Source: Streptomyces bambusae (lineage in GTDB: Bacteria; Actinomycetota; Actinomycetes; Streptomycetales; Streptomycetaceae). Taken from it: a stretch of DNA of 64,000 nucleotides. A program made the position numbers and the translations under genes. Below are positions 1 through 7,350 of the stretch, in pieces (positions within the stretch are counted from its first letter, which is position 1; each line of letters starts with the position of its first letter). The notes under the pieces are model-generated. The model was not told the origin of the DNA and searched no databases. It saw only the letters and a list, made by a program, of their open reading frames with translations. The stretch spans positions 1 to 64,000 of the forward strand of contig NZ_JAJAUZ010000025.1 in the NCBI RefSeq assembly GCF_020532645.1, in the 5' to 3' direction.

Positions 1-55
1 GCACCCGCACCTGGGCCGGGCTGCCGCGGCACGGCGCAGCCGCGTACTGAGGCCG

Positions 56-862
56 TCAGTCCCGCGGCAGCAGCGGGACCGGGGCACGGTCCAGGACGAC
101 GCCGAAGTGGTCCTGGTACGTCGTGAGGAGGGCCGGGGTGTCGTGGAGGACCTGCTTCGTGCGGCCTGCGGGGGTGGTGGTGATGAGGGTGCGGCCGGTG
201 AGGGTGGTGCGGCCGTCCGGGGTGAGGCGGGTGCAGACCGGGCCGCGGGTGAAGTTGGACAGGGGGGAGGTGCAGTGCCACCAGGCGGCGGAGCGGAAGT
301 GTGACAGGGGGCGGGGTCGGAGCTCCAGCCGGAACTGGACCTCGTCGTTCTGGAAGACGTCCAGGTCGCCCTCGGGGGCGTCGGCGAGGCGGAACACGCC
401 GCCCGGGTCCTTCTGGTCGCCGCGGTCGTCGAAGGCCAGCGGGAAGTGGCTGTGGTCGCCGAAGCCGACGTCCGCCAGCCAGGCCGTGCCCTCGCAGGAC
501 TCCACGCGCAGTGCGAGGTGCCCGGCCGGAATCGTCGTACCGCCGCCGGCCGGGGTGACCTCGGCCGCGAGCAGGTCCACCCGGTAGCCCAGGGAGCGCA
601 GCAACAGCGCGAAGGCGCCGTTGAGTTCGAAGCAGAAGCCGCCGCGCCGGGCGGTCACCAGCTTGTCGAACAGGGCCCCGGCGTCGAGGGACACGTCCTC
701 GCCGAGGTGGATGGACAGGTTCTCGAACGGCACCGCCTGCAGGTGCCGCAGGTGCAGCTCGCGCAGGGCCTCGGCGGTGGGCCGCAGGGGCCGCTCGGCG
801 CCGATCCGGGCCAGGTAGGCGGCCACGTGCTCGGGAGGCAGAAGTTCCGTCGTCTCGTCCAT
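56..862 (-). CDS. nat: Arylamine N-acetyltransferase
   Basis: A 268-aa protein of the arylamine N-acetyltransferase family, which moves an acetyl group from acetyl-CoA to arylamines and hydrazines through a cysteine-linked intermediate in the cytoplasm. All three catalytic residues are visible: Cys77 in RRGGFCFELNG, His115 in PAGHLAL and Asp131 in LADVGFG, with the usual order and spacing. The open frame extends upstream to 1045, but the added N-terminus is low-complexity and not conserved in style, so the ATG at 862 (MDETTELLPPEHV) is chosen; length then matches the family (about 270-280 aa). It is divergent from the secreted-protein gene at 1044, so the 181 bp between them should hold both promoters. 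Function in the cell (xenobiotic or specialised-metabolite acylation) cannot be told from the sequence. Confidence 0.93.
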   Translation of the reverse strand: MDETTELLPPEHVAAYLARIGAERPLRPTAEALRELHLRHLQAVPFENLSIHLGEDVSLDAGALFDKLVTARRGGFCFELNGAFALLLRSLGYRVDLLAAEVTPAGGGTTIPAGHLALRVESCEGTAWLADVGFGDHSHFPLAFDDRGDQKDPGGVFRLADAPEGDLDVFQNDEVQFRLELRPRPLSHFRSAAWWHCTSPLSNFTRGPVCTRLTPDGRTTLTGRTLITTTPAGRTKQVLHDTPALLTTYQDHFGVVLDRAPVPLLPRD

Positions 863-1043
863 CCGCCCAGTCTTGCCGGTCCGGGCCAGGAACGGGCACC
901 CCCGGTACGGGAAGATCGGGCACACCGCCCTGCCCGGCCGCACACCGCTCGCCGGGCGCCCGCCCGCATGCCGTCGCAGAATGAAGGAGGTCCGGGGGCC
1001 GGGTGGGGGTGAGGGGGAGTCCGTCACGCCCAGGAGGCAGGAC

Positions 1044-1595
1044 ATGTCCCGCAGCTACAGGAGAACCGGCGTGCTCGGCGCCTACATGGCCGCCGTGGCG
1101 GCCGTCGCCCTCGGCGTCCCCGCCCCCGCGTCCGCGGCCGCGGCGCCGGATGACTTCACCCTCTACGCGAAAGAGGCCCCGGCCGACGGCGACGGGCCCA
1201 CCGGCTCGGGCAGCCCGACCGAATCCGGCAGCCCGACCGCCGAGCAGGAGGAGTACGAGCCCGGCGACGCCTTCACCTTCGCCTCCGACCTGTACCTCAG
1301 CAAGACGGGGTCCGTCGTCGGCCGCGACGGCGTGACCTGCACGGTCGTACGGACCGGGACCTCGTCCGACGACATGCTGTGCCTGGGCAACCTCGTCCTG
1401 AACGGCAACCCCGGCGACGGCCAGATCGCGGCCCAGGGCCTCGCGTCCTTCAGCACCTCGTCGGACCAGCCGCCGGCCCCCTTCGACATCGCCATCACCG
1501 GCGGCACCGGCGACTACGCCGACGCCCGCGGCTACATCCGCATCACCGACGAGGGCGACGGCTTCGAGCGCATGGAGTTCCACTTCAGCCCGTGA
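1044..1595 (+). CDS. Secreted allene oxide cyclase barrel-like protein
   Basis: A 183-aa protein with a classic Sec signal peptide (SYRR, then a hydrophobic stretch to about residue 35, ending PASA-AAA). A Ser/Pro/Thr/Gly-rich linker follows (PTGSGSPTESGSPT), then a beta-rich domain from about residue 70 with the pattern FTFASDLY, DGVTCTVV, GTGDYADARGYIRI. This is the allene oxide cyclase/dirigent-like barrel common in Streptomyces secreted proteins; the plant cyclase activity should not be assumed. The ATG at 1044 is preceded by AGGAGG at a suitable distance (about 1032-1037); the frame upstream of it is open but not protein-like. Likely monocistronic. Its stop lies 15 bp before the scar of the mobile-element module described at 1611. 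Confidence 0.85.
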   Translation: MSRSYRRTGVLGAYMAAVAAVALGVPAPASAAAAPDDFTLYAKEAPADGDGPTGSGSPTESGSPTAEQEEYEPGDAFTFASDLYLSKTGSVVGRDGVTCTVVRTGTSSDDMLCLGNLVLNGNPGDGQIAAQGLASFSTSSDQPPAPFDIAITGGTGDYADARGYIRITDEGDGFERMEFHFSP

Positions 1596-1610
1596 CCACC
1601 GGGCAGGCTG

Positions 1611-1665
1611 TCAGGCGCCGTAGAGCGTCGGCCGCTCGGCCAAGGCGATACCTGCCCGCCCCGCA
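1611..1665 (-). pseudogene. Relic of the 142-aa element gene (3' end only)
   Basis: Read on the minus strand, these bases end in LAERPTLYGA-stop. The intact element gene at 8670-9098 ends VAERPTLYNA-stop. The ATG that begins the 65-aa gene in the intact module (10454) is also kept here: an ATG at 1666 overlaps the stop of the 67-aa gene as TGATG, exactly as at 10454. The reading frame then runs straight into this relic tail. The simplest reading is an internal deletion that removed the equivalents of the 65-aa, 133-aa, tRNA-like and 146-aa genes and most of the 142-aa gene from an older copy of the module. Confidence 0.7.
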
Positions 1666-1869
1666 TCAGGGGCGCTCCGGGCGCGGGCACTCGGGGTGCC
1701 AGAAGCCGATGGTCGGCGGGCCCTCTTGATGGGCGATCCACCCCCGCACCGCGAGCGCGTCGGGTGGGATCCAGCCTTCGCAGGAAGCGCAGCCGGGGCG
1801 GTTGTCGACGCACGTCACGTAGTCGTACCTGTCGTCGAGTGCAATGCGCTCAGGTTCCCGCGTAGCCAT
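1666..1869 (-). CDS. Conserved small protein, module copy A
   Basis: A 67-aa soluble protein of unknown function. It carries two Cys pairs (CVDNRPGCASC and the later HPEC), which could bind a metal, and the phrases ALAVRGWIAHQEGPP and IGFWHPECPRPERP. It is about 80 percent identical to the 67-aa protein at 10454-10657, far closer than the two XRE proteins are to each other. It follows the XRE gene of copy A by 69 bp on the same strand, so it probably belongs to the same transcript. Downstream it runs into the deletion scar at 1611-1665. ATG at 1869 is taken as start because the homologous copy begins at the matching place. Confidence 0.75.
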   Translation of the reverse strand: MATREPERIALDDRYDYVTCVDNRPGCASCEGWIPPDALAVRGWIAHQEGPPTIGFWHPECPRPERP

Positions 1870-1938
1870 CGCCCACCGTCCCTCACGAAACCGTCTTCGT
1901 CATCGACAGCCAATGGTGGGCGGGTGCGGTGCGCGGTT

Positions 1939-2772
1939 CTAGGTGCTTTCCTGTTCGCGCAAGAACTCGTCTCGTATTCCTTCGAGCATGGCCCGCATGT
2001 CGTCACCGGAGAGTGCCGCGGAGGCGAAGCCATCGAACTTGCGGACGTACAAGGAAACATCCCTGGGGTCAGTCACGACGATTTCGGCGTGAACCGTTTC
2101 GACAGTGACGGTTCTGTCGTCACGGATGACGAATGCGTGATTGGCCACGTCCTGCTGCTGCCTCGACAAGGGGACGACGCGAAGGTCGATGTTGGGCAGC
2201 CGTGAAAGGGAGACGAGTCTGTCCACCTGTTCCGCCATCCGGGAGGTCGATACGATGCGCCACCGGAGTACGGGCTCGGTGATGACGAACCGAAGTTCCT
2301 TGGTCGAGTCGTAGAGGACCTGTTGGCGTTCTATCCGGGCAATGATGGTCTGCGTCAGCACATCCTCGCCGAGTTCGTGCCGAGAGAGAACCGCTCGAAT
2401 GTATTCAGGCGTCTGCAGCAGGCCGGGGATCAAAGCCGGCTGGAAGAGTCGCAGCAGCGTCATGTGAGCCTCCAGTGCTCTCGTCTGCTGCTGCTGCGCC
2501 TTGTGCACTCCCATGCGGCGGACGAGACGCCAGGCGGTGGCCTCGGTTGCCGCTGCTCTGACGACTGCCAGGTACTCTTCCTTGACTTCGTCTGAGACGC
2601 CGATGGCTGTGAGGATGCGCTCCACATCTCCGACGGATGGAGCTGCCTTCGCCGTTTCGATCTTGCTCAGCTTGCTTGCGGACATGAGTGCACTGCGGGC
2701 GACGGTTTTGGCTTCTTTTCCGGATGCCTGCCGAAGCGCCCGCAGTGCGTATCCCAGCTGCCCCTTGTTCAC
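1939..2772 (-). CDS. XRE-family regulator with DUF5753 domain, module copy A
   Basis: A 277-aa DNA-binding protein. Residues about 1-65 form a helix-turn-helix of the HTH_31/XRE type (LRALRQASGKEAKTVARS, then SKLSKIETAK); residues about 90-270 are the DUF5753 domain typical of streptomycete XRE regulators (LLQTPEYIRA, ERQQVLYD, PNIDLRVVPL). Proteins of this kind are cytoplasmic repressors or activators often coupled to small partner genes. The GTG at 2772 is chosen because it overlaps the stop of the DUF6879 gene as GTGA, a usual sign of translational coupling; an upstream GTG at 2793 is possible. Order in copy A is 65-aa protein, DUF6879, XRE, 67-aa protein. It is only distantly related to the XRE of copy B (10731-11573). 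Confidence 0.9.
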   Translation of the reverse strand: MNKGQLGYALRALRQASGKEAKTVARSALMSASKLSKIETAKAAPSVGDVERILTAIGVSDEVKEEYLAVVRAAATEATAWRLVRRMGVHKAQQQQTRALEAHMTLLRLFQPALIPGLLQTPEYIRAVLSRHELGEDVLTQTIIARIERQQVLYDSTKELRFVITEPVLRWRIVSTSRMAEQVDRLVSLSRLPNIDLRVVPLSRQQQDVANHAFVIRDDRTVTVETVHAEIVVTDPRDVSLYVRKFDGFASAALSGDDMRAMLEGIRDEFLREQEST

Positions 2773-3287
2773 TCCCCGTACTTCGCCCACCAATCGGAGA
2801 ATGGTTCGGCATACCTCATGGCGGTGTCCCGGTACGCTCTGAATTCCCCCGCCCGCTCTTCGGGGAGAACGTCAACCCCAAGAAATTCCCCGTCGTGCGA
2901 ATAGCTCATGACGGCCGGTGACGCCCCGTCCATCTGCCAGAAATCCGGAACCCCTTCCAAGGGGTTCGGCTGTTCGGTGGTGTCGAGAATGAAGAATTCC
3001 TCGCCGCCTGTGGCGTTCTTCCGGTAGCCCCAACCCAGCTCGAACCTCAGGTACGGAGTGAGGGGGCGGCAGAGGACGTGCACGCGATAGATGCGCTTGC
3101 CCTGGCTGGTGTGAGAGCGGAGTTCCGACACCCAGTCTTCGTTGTAGCCGGCCGGCTGAGGGGCCCCGGAGAGGAACGTCTCGTACGCCTCCACACTTCC
3201 CGACTTGCTGTAATCGTCCAGTGTCTCCAAGCGGAACGCTTCCCGCTGGAAGGTGTCGAACAGTTCCCCGAGGGTCTTAGGCACCAC
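2769..3287 (-). CDS. DUF6879 family protein, module copy A
   Basis: A 172-aa soluble protein matching DUF6879, a family of unknown function that in Streptomyces usually sits beside XRE/DUF5753 regulators and DUF397-like small proteins. Visible family features are FQREAFRLETLDDY near the N-terminus, a central RVHVLCRPLTPYLRFEL strand pair, EEFFILDTTE and VPDFWQMDG. The start is GTG at 3287 (GTG-GTG-CCT; 3284 equally possible), which overlaps the end of the upstream 65-aa gene by 11 nt. Its own stop overlaps the XRE start as GTGA. Tight overlap on both sides implies a coupled polycistron and a shared job with the regulator, probably controlling or sensing something together; the biochemical role is unknown. 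Confidence 0.85.
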   Translation of the reverse strand: MVPKTLGELFDTFQREAFRLETLDDYSKSGSVEAYETFLSGAPQPAGYNEDWVSELRSHTSQGKRIYRVHVLCRPLTPYLRFELGWGYRKNATGGEEFFILDTTEQPNPLEGVPDFWQMDGASPAVMSYSHDGEFLGVDVLPEERAGEFRAYRDTAMRYAEPFSDWWAKYGE

Positions 3288-3474
3288 GAAGACCCTTCCG
3301 GATGAGATCGAAGATCAGTTGCTCCGGGATCTCGACCAGGGTTTCGTGGGCGGGAATGTCGAGTCCGTGATCCGCGGGGGTCTCGCCTTGGACCAGCAGC
3401 GTGCCCCGGTCGGTGGCGTAGATCGTGGGGCAGTCCTTGATGTCGCACGTGCTCACAAGCTTGGTGACCTTCAC
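3277..3474 (-). CDS. Small Cys-pair protein, first gene of module copy A
   Basis: A 65-aa protein beginning at GTG 3474 (VKVTKLVSTCDIKDC), with GGGAGGG in good position upstream (3485-3491). The pattern CDIKDCPTIYATDRGTLLVQ is matched by CGKDDCPNVYRTASGSFVVQ in the 70-aa protein at 12071-12283, and both end in a conserved ETLVEIPE-type helix. The pair of cysteines four residues apart may bind metal. The role is unknown; position as first gene before DUF6879 and XRE resembles the small-protein/regulator pairs typical of streptomycetes. The longer frame to 3543 is rejected because it adds an uncharacteristic Arg-rich leader without a ribosome site. Confidence 0.75.
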   Translation of the reverse strand: MKVTKLVSTCDIKDCPTIYATDRGTLLVQGETPADHGLDIPAHETLVEIPEQLIFDLIRKGLRGA

Positions 3475-3582
3475 GGGGGTTCCCTCCCGGCCGGCTCCGT
3501 CGTGTCGTGGTTGATGCTCGCGACGAACTCGTGCGGTACGCAAGGGGTTCGAGTTTCCAAGACGGGAAGGCGGGCCGGAACG

Positions 3583-3619
3583 GCAGGAGCCCCCGGCGCC
3601 GGGCGCCGGGGGCTCCTGC
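3583..3619 (-). terminator. Original fumarase terminator, orphaned
   Basis: A perfect 17-bp inverted repeat with a 3-nt loop (5' arm begins GCAGGAGCCCCCGG). It lies 11 nt beyond the stop of the orphan fumarase tail at 3631, the position expected for the gene's native terminator. A related but different hairpin serves the hybrid gene at 12459. Confidence 0.8.
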
Positions 3620-3630
3620 AGGGGTGGGGG

Positions 3631-3712
3631 TTACACCAGACCCGGCCCCCGCACCGGGATGTGCGTGAACGTCGGCTCCGGGGCCGGGTTCTGGAAGAAG
3701 TCGTTGCCCTTG
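3631..3712 (-). pseudogene. Orphan 3' end of the fumarase gene
   Basis: Minus-strand codons read KGNDFF, then QNPAPEPTFTHIPVRGPGLV and a TAA stop at 3631. The intact fumarase at 12513-14195 ends KGNDFF followed by TSREPEQPTFT-SIPVRGPGMA. The fragment has no start and is cut exactly at the 19-bp repeat shared with the other gene copy. It is therefore the host's original C-terminal segment, separated from the rest of the gene by insertion of the element. It has its own downstream terminator (3583-3619). Confidence 0.9.
3694..3712. repeat. Left attachment repeat (attL core)
   Basis: The 19-bp sequence GAAGAAGTCGTTGCCCTTG here is identical to 12579-12597. On the minus strand it encodes KGNDFF of fumarase. 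Serine integrases cross over at a short shared core inside longer att sites, so the true crossover dinucleotide lies somewhere within this stretch. Confidence 0.85.
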
Positions 3713-3745
3713 CTCCGCTCGCGGGGACTCTCGTAGCATCCGCGC

Positions 3746-5314
3746 ATGATCAGACATCCGAGGGTTCTGGGGAACATCCGCGTATCGATCCTGAAGGACG
3801 ACAGCAGTAGCCCCGAGTCGCAGCGGGCTGCTGTCGAGCACTGGACGATCGGGCCCACCATTGGCGGCCGCATGGTCGGTTGGGCAGAAGACCTGGACGT
3901 GACCGGAGCGATGCACCCGTTCAAGCGGCCCGGCCTCGGTCCCTGGTTTACCGAGAAGGCCGACGAGTGGGACGTGTTGGCTGTGGGGAAGATTGACCGG
4001 CTCAGCCGAAAGGCTGGCCATTTTGCGGAAGTCTTTGAGTGGTGCCAGAAACGTGGGAAGACCATCGTGTCCGTTACCGAAGGCATCGACATGAGCACCC
4101 CGATGGGAAAGATGTTCGCTCAAATCATCGCCGCCTTTGCCGAGGGAGAGTTGGATACGATTCGCGCCCGCGCTCTCTCGGGTTCAGCAGCCCGCAAGGC
4201 CAAGGGGGTTTGGATTGGCGGTGTGGAGCCGTATGGATATCGATTTGAGCGACAGGAGGGCGGAGGGAAGAAGCTCGTCCAAGACCCAACTCATGCCGAC
4301 CTTTTTCTTGAAATTGTGGATCGCTTGAAGGGTGATTGGTCCTCTTACAAGATTGCGCTCGACCTCAACAAGCGTGGCGTTCCTACGTGGCGTGATCATC
4401 TCCGTCTCTTGAAGGGTGAAGAGCCAAGGGCGATCGCGTGGACGGCCAACGCTATTCGCTCCATCGTGATGAATCCAACAGTCGCAGGTATCTACACGCA
4501 CAAGGGCGAAATCGTCGTAGACGATAATGGCGAGAGCGTCCGCATCGCCGAGAACCCTTTGATGGATTTCGCCGAGTGGTCTGAGTTCGCGGCTTCCCTT
4601 AAGCGCGACCGACCGGTTCGACGGGCTACTCCCTCGCGATCGATGCTCGGCGGTGTAGCTACTTGCCAGAGCTGCGGATCCCGAATGTCTTCCAATAAAA
4701 AGGTGAAGGCGAATGGTGCTGTGCATCATTACTACGGTTGCAACAATGTCAACACTGGAACTTGTCCGAGCCCCAATCGCATCCGGCGAGATGACCTCGA
4801 CACTGCTGTGGGCTCGTTCATAAATGTGACCCTCGGGCCTTTGCCTGTAATGGAGAGGGTTGGGAATTCGATTAGTCAGGCCAAGGCAGAGCTTGCCGAG
4901 GCCGAGGCGATTCTTGACCGGCTGGAATCGGACTACCTTGCCGGGCGCCTGAAGTCGGAAGTCCAAATTGAACGGTACTGGGGGCAGCACGGGTTCCAGT
5001 CGGCCAAGGTCGAGCGACTGAGGGAAGAAATCAAGACCGCTGAAGATTCTCCGGCCTGGAAAACGACGGGGCGCACCTACTCGGAGGAGTGGGCCACGAA
5101 GGACGATGAGCAGAAGCGGGTATTCCTGCAACGGCACAGAATCACAGTGACCGTTGGAAGTACGGAGGACGGCTCTCGCCGTGTGCTCGTACGGGTGCCG
5201 GAAGTGACCGAGATCGCCGAGGAAACCGGCCTCCACGTCCCCGAGGGCTACGTATGGACTGCTCCCGAGGCTGAGTTCATTCTTCCGGCCCGGAAGGCCT
5301 ACAAGCGAAGCTAG
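3746..5314 (+). CDS. int: Large serine recombinase (integrase)
   Basis: A 522-aa large serine recombinase, the enzyme that integrates and, with a directionality factor, excises the element. The N-terminal resolvase domain (about 1-150) has the likely nucleophile Ser14 in IRVS, the SPESQR motif at 22-27 and the second active-site motif GKIDRLSRK. The recombinase domain follows (about 160-290), then a zinc ribbon with CQSCGSRM and CNNVNTGTC, a coiled-coil stretch (about 370-440) and a C-terminal tail, all as in large serine integrases of actinophages. The ATG at 3746 has no strong ribosome site, so a leaderless or weakly translated message is possible. It points into the element from attL. No recognisable excisionase was found. 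Confidence 0.95.
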   Translation: MIRHPRVLGNIRVSILKDDSSSPESQRAAVEHWTIGPTIGGRMVGWAEDLDVTGAMHPFKRPGLGPWFTEKADEWDVLAVGKIDRLSRKAGHFAEVFEWCQKRGKTIVSVTEGIDMSTPMGKMFAQIIAAFAEGELDTIRARALSGSAARKAKGVWIGGVEPYGYRFERQEGGGKKLVQDPTHADLFLEIVDRLKGDWSSYKIALDLNKRGVPTWRDHLRLLKGEEPRAIAWTANAIRSIVMNPTVAGIYTHKGEIVVDDNGESVRIAENPLMDFAEWSEFAASLKRDRPVRRATPSRSMLGGVATCQSCGSRMSSNKKVKANGAVHHYYGCNNVNTGTCPSPNRIRRDDLDTAVGSFINVTLGPLPVMERVGNSISQAKAELAEAEAILDRLESDYLAGRLKSEVQIERYWGQHGFQSAKVERLREEIKTAEDSPAWKTTGRTYSEEWATKDDEQKRVFLQRHRITVTVGSTEDGSRRVLVRVPEVTEIAEETGLHVPEGYVWTAPEAEFILPARKAYKRS

Positions 5315-5323
5315 CAAGCGCTA

Positions 5324-5362
5324 GCCCCCCGGCCCCTGTTGCGTGTAAACGCTCCGGGGGCC
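5324..5362 (+). terminator. Likely terminator after the integrase gene
   Basis: A CCCCCGG/CCGGGGG stem with a 21-nt loop sits 10 nt after the integrase stop and is followed by a T-rich stretch (CTCTTCGT). The stem is short, so the call is moderate. Confidence 0.45.
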
Positions 5363-5450
5363 TCTTCGTGCCCACTACTTGAGTCCGCCACCCTGGCGGG
5401 GATACAACTCGACTACCAACCAACCGTATGAGAGGGCACGTCGGCACCGT

Positions 5451-6068
5451 ATGGCTAATCGCTCCGATGCCGCTAAGGCACGACACGGAACCTGGGTATT
5501 CGCCCTTGCCACGGCCGAGGCTCCCGGGGCCGACGTACTGAGAGCCCACAGGCTCACGCGCAAAGACGCGTGGCCCAACTTCACGCGCTTCCTTATCGCT
5601 GTGGGTACGCGCTGGGGAACCTGGGGAGAGGACGTGCGTCCGTCTCTCGACCGCATCCAGGAGGCGACCGGTGTCGACCGGTCGAAGGCGAGCCGATGGC
5701 TGCGCGCTGCCGTGAACCTCGGGTACCTCGCCGTGGCCCGCGAAGGATCCCGAGGAGTCGCCACGACCTACCGGATCGCCATCCCTGGCGAGACGACGGC
5801 GAAGGCCTCTCAGGGCCCTTCCGGCCCCTCCCGGGTGCCCAGGCCGGCGGAGGGCCCAGAAGTGCATCCTGCGGGCGCCCCGAGGCCGCCTAGTGAGCCC
5901 TTGCCGGATGAGGCTCGCCCGCTGAGTTGGGATGACATGTCCTGGGAGGCTCAGGCGGTGTTCCTATCGGCTCCGGCTGAACGACAGCAGCAATGGAAGC
6001 CGGAGTACGGATCCTTCGACGCGGCCGTTAAGGCGGCCGTGGCTAATAACCCATATCTCCCCGTGTAG
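5451..6068 (+). CDS. Winged-helix protein, possible replication initiator
   Basis: A 205-aa protein. Residues about 15-115 look like a winged helix domain: SLDRIQEATGVDRSKASRW gives a clear helix-turn-helix, followed by LRAAVNLGYLAVAREGSRG as the wing. This layout recalls phage replisome-organiser and helix-turn-helix_36-type proteins that bind an origin. A Pro/Ala/Gly-rich linker (about 125-165) leads to a C-terminal acidic/aromatic segment ending ANNPYLPV. The start is ATG 5451 (MANRSDAAKARHGTW); the longer open frame upstream has no plausible start context. The direct repeats and hairpin just downstream (6073-6229) fit a nearby binding region. The replication role is inference from fold and position; a plain transcription factor is the alternative. 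Confidence 0.7.
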   Translation: MANRSDAAKARHGTWVFALATAEAPGADVLRAHRLTRKDAWPNFTRFLIAVGTRWGTWGEDVRPSLDRIQEATGVDRSKASRWLRAAVNLGYLAVAREGSRGVATTYRIAIPGETTAKASQGPSGPSRVPRPAEGPEVHPAGAPRPPSEPLPDEARPLSWDDMSWEAQAVFLSAPAERQQQWKPEYGSFDAAVKAAVANNPYLPV

Positions 6069-6072
6069 CCCT

Positions 6073-6168
6073 CTGTCTTACAAGAGTGCGCCGATGAGAT
6101 AGAGGGGCAGTGCCGCTGTATCAGAACAGCGGGATGCTGTCTCACAACCACACCTTCGCTGTCTTACA
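6073..6168 (+). repeat. Iteron-like direct repeats after the winged-helix gene
   Basis: The decamer CTGTCTTACA occurs at 6073-6082 and 6159-6168, with a one-base variant CTGTCTCACA at 6137-6146. The last two are 22 bp apart, about two helical turns, and both are preceded by G or C-rich GC-T contexts (GATG and TTCG). Such spacing is usual for sites bound by an initiator or regulator. Only three copies are present, so the call is tentative. Confidence 0.35.
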
Positions 6169-6208
6169 TCCCCGGGCGTTCTGAGACGTAACTAGTAACT
6201 AAGAACTT

Positions 6209-6229
6209 ACAGACCCCTACGGGGTCTGT
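6209..6229 (+). terminator. Perfect short hairpin
   Basis: ACAGACCCC and GGGGTCTGT form a perfect 9-bp stem with a TAC loop, followed by TTAGCTAC. It lies 140 bp after the winged-helix gene and could end that transcript or act as a protein-binding site. Confidence 0.45.
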
Positions 6230-6860
6230 TAGCTACTCGCAAGCTCGCAGCCATGCCCTGGCCGGTCGACAGACCGGGACAGTCAGTCTCCCTGACGGGG
6301 CCTGACTCAGCCAAGGCTTGAGTGAAGCTGCGGAGCAAGCGGAGCGAGATAGAACTCCTTCGGCTTGTGAGCATTCGGAGTCTTTCAACGGCCAAGGCGG
6401 AACGTGCTTACATTCCAGGCACCCCGGAAGGGTGCCCCCTGTCTTTACGGCTGCCCAGTCAAGGACAGCACACGCGGCCTCACGCAGGCCGCAGGGCGGG
6501 AAATCAAGAGCAAATACCTCGCCCGCGCTGTGCGTGTGCGCTAGCGGCCCCTTATGCAACCGGACCGCCACCCCTCTCCGAGGGGGAAGGGGGGTCTGAA
6601 ACTTTCCGGGTGCCCTTCTCCGCACCCGCCGCCTTCCCTCTGCTGATGCGGCCGCGAATTAGCGGGAATTGGTGGGAGTGCGTGACGGCGCATGACTGTG
6701 CGTGTCCGGTTCCGCTGTTGTGGTGAAACCTGCGCTGTGACGGGTCTATATCCAGTGAAGAAACCCGCAAGGGAACTCCTTCAATGGTTCAGGGCCAGAG
6801 TTCGGTGCGGCTCCCGGAATTACTCCGCCGGGGGTCGCGCCCTTCTCGCTCCCCTTGGAG
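6230..6860. other. Unassigned 0.6-kb region inside the element
   Basis: No open frame here has convincing streptomycete codon use or a ribosome site, on either strand. The stretch is rich in small inverted repeats, for example GGCACCC-CGGAA-GGGTGCC at 6418-6436 and CGGCCT-CACG-CAGGCCG near 6477, and a G-rich block near 6575-6590. For a small capsid-bearing element this is the natural place to look for an origin, a packaging site or a non-coding RNA, but the sequence alone does not decide between them. Confidence 0.4.
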
Positions 6861-6869
6861 ATGGAAATC

Positions 6870-7259
6870 ATGATTGCGCACTTGAAGTGCTGGCACTGCG
6901 CCGAGGGGTTCACCCGTGAACTCGCGCCAGGAAGGCCCCCGCGGTACTGCCGCCCCTCCTGCCGTGAGGCGGCCCAGCGCGCACGCAAGAGGACTTACTA
7001 CGAGCAGCGCGCCGAACAGCGAAGGAATGAAATGAACACTCAGACTGGCTGCGCCGCTTACGAGAGCGAGCGCCCGAAGGCATCCGACTTCAACCACTCG
7101 ATGTCTGTGATCCATGAGGCCGAGCCCCTGCCGCCGGCCCTTGTCGAGCGAGCGGCTGAGTGTAGGGCCAAGGCTGAGGCCTGCACGGCCCCCCAGGCCC
7201 GTTCGGAGTGGATGTCTCACGCCGATGAGCTTTACGCATTCCTGGTCAAGCTCCTGTAA
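6870..7259 (+). CDS. Small Cys-pair (zinc-finger-like) protein
   Basis: A 129-aa protein beginning MIAHLKCWHC. Residues 7-10 (CWHC) and a later YCRPSC near residue 37 give four cysteines in CxxC...CxxxC spacing, a likely treble-clef or zinc-ribbon metal site, followed by an Arg-rich helix (QRARKRTYYEQRAEQRR). The C-terminal half (about 85-129) is helical and contains ERAAECRAKAEACTAPQ. Start ATG 6870 is chosen because GGAG at 6857-6860 is 9 nt upstream; TTG 6855 and ATG 6861 are in frame. Similar small Cys-pair proteins are common in actinophage and mobile-element genomes. It lies 91 bp before the capsid gene. Function unknown; nucleic-acid binding is a guess from the fold. Confidence 0.65.
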   Translation: MIAHLKCWHCAEGFTRELAPGRPPRYCRPSCREAAQRARKRTYYEQRAEQRRNEMNTQTGCAAYESERPKASDFNHSMSVIHEAEPLPPALVERAAECRAKAEACTAPQARSEWMSHADELYAFLVKLL

Positions 7260-7350
7260 CCCGCAACGCTGTTTGGCGTCGGCTGCCCGGTTCAACCGAG
7301 GCGGCTTTCTTTATGCCCAGTAACCACCAGGCCCTGACTAGGAGAAAAAT

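Noticed and set aside
56..1045. Longer N-terminus for the arylamine N-acetyltransferase
   Set aside because: The 61 added residues lack family similarity and overlap the promoter region of the divergent secreted-protein gene.
6233..6726. Overlapping open frames in the element's unassigned region
   Set aside because: No ribosome site, poor third-position bias, and both strands are equally open.
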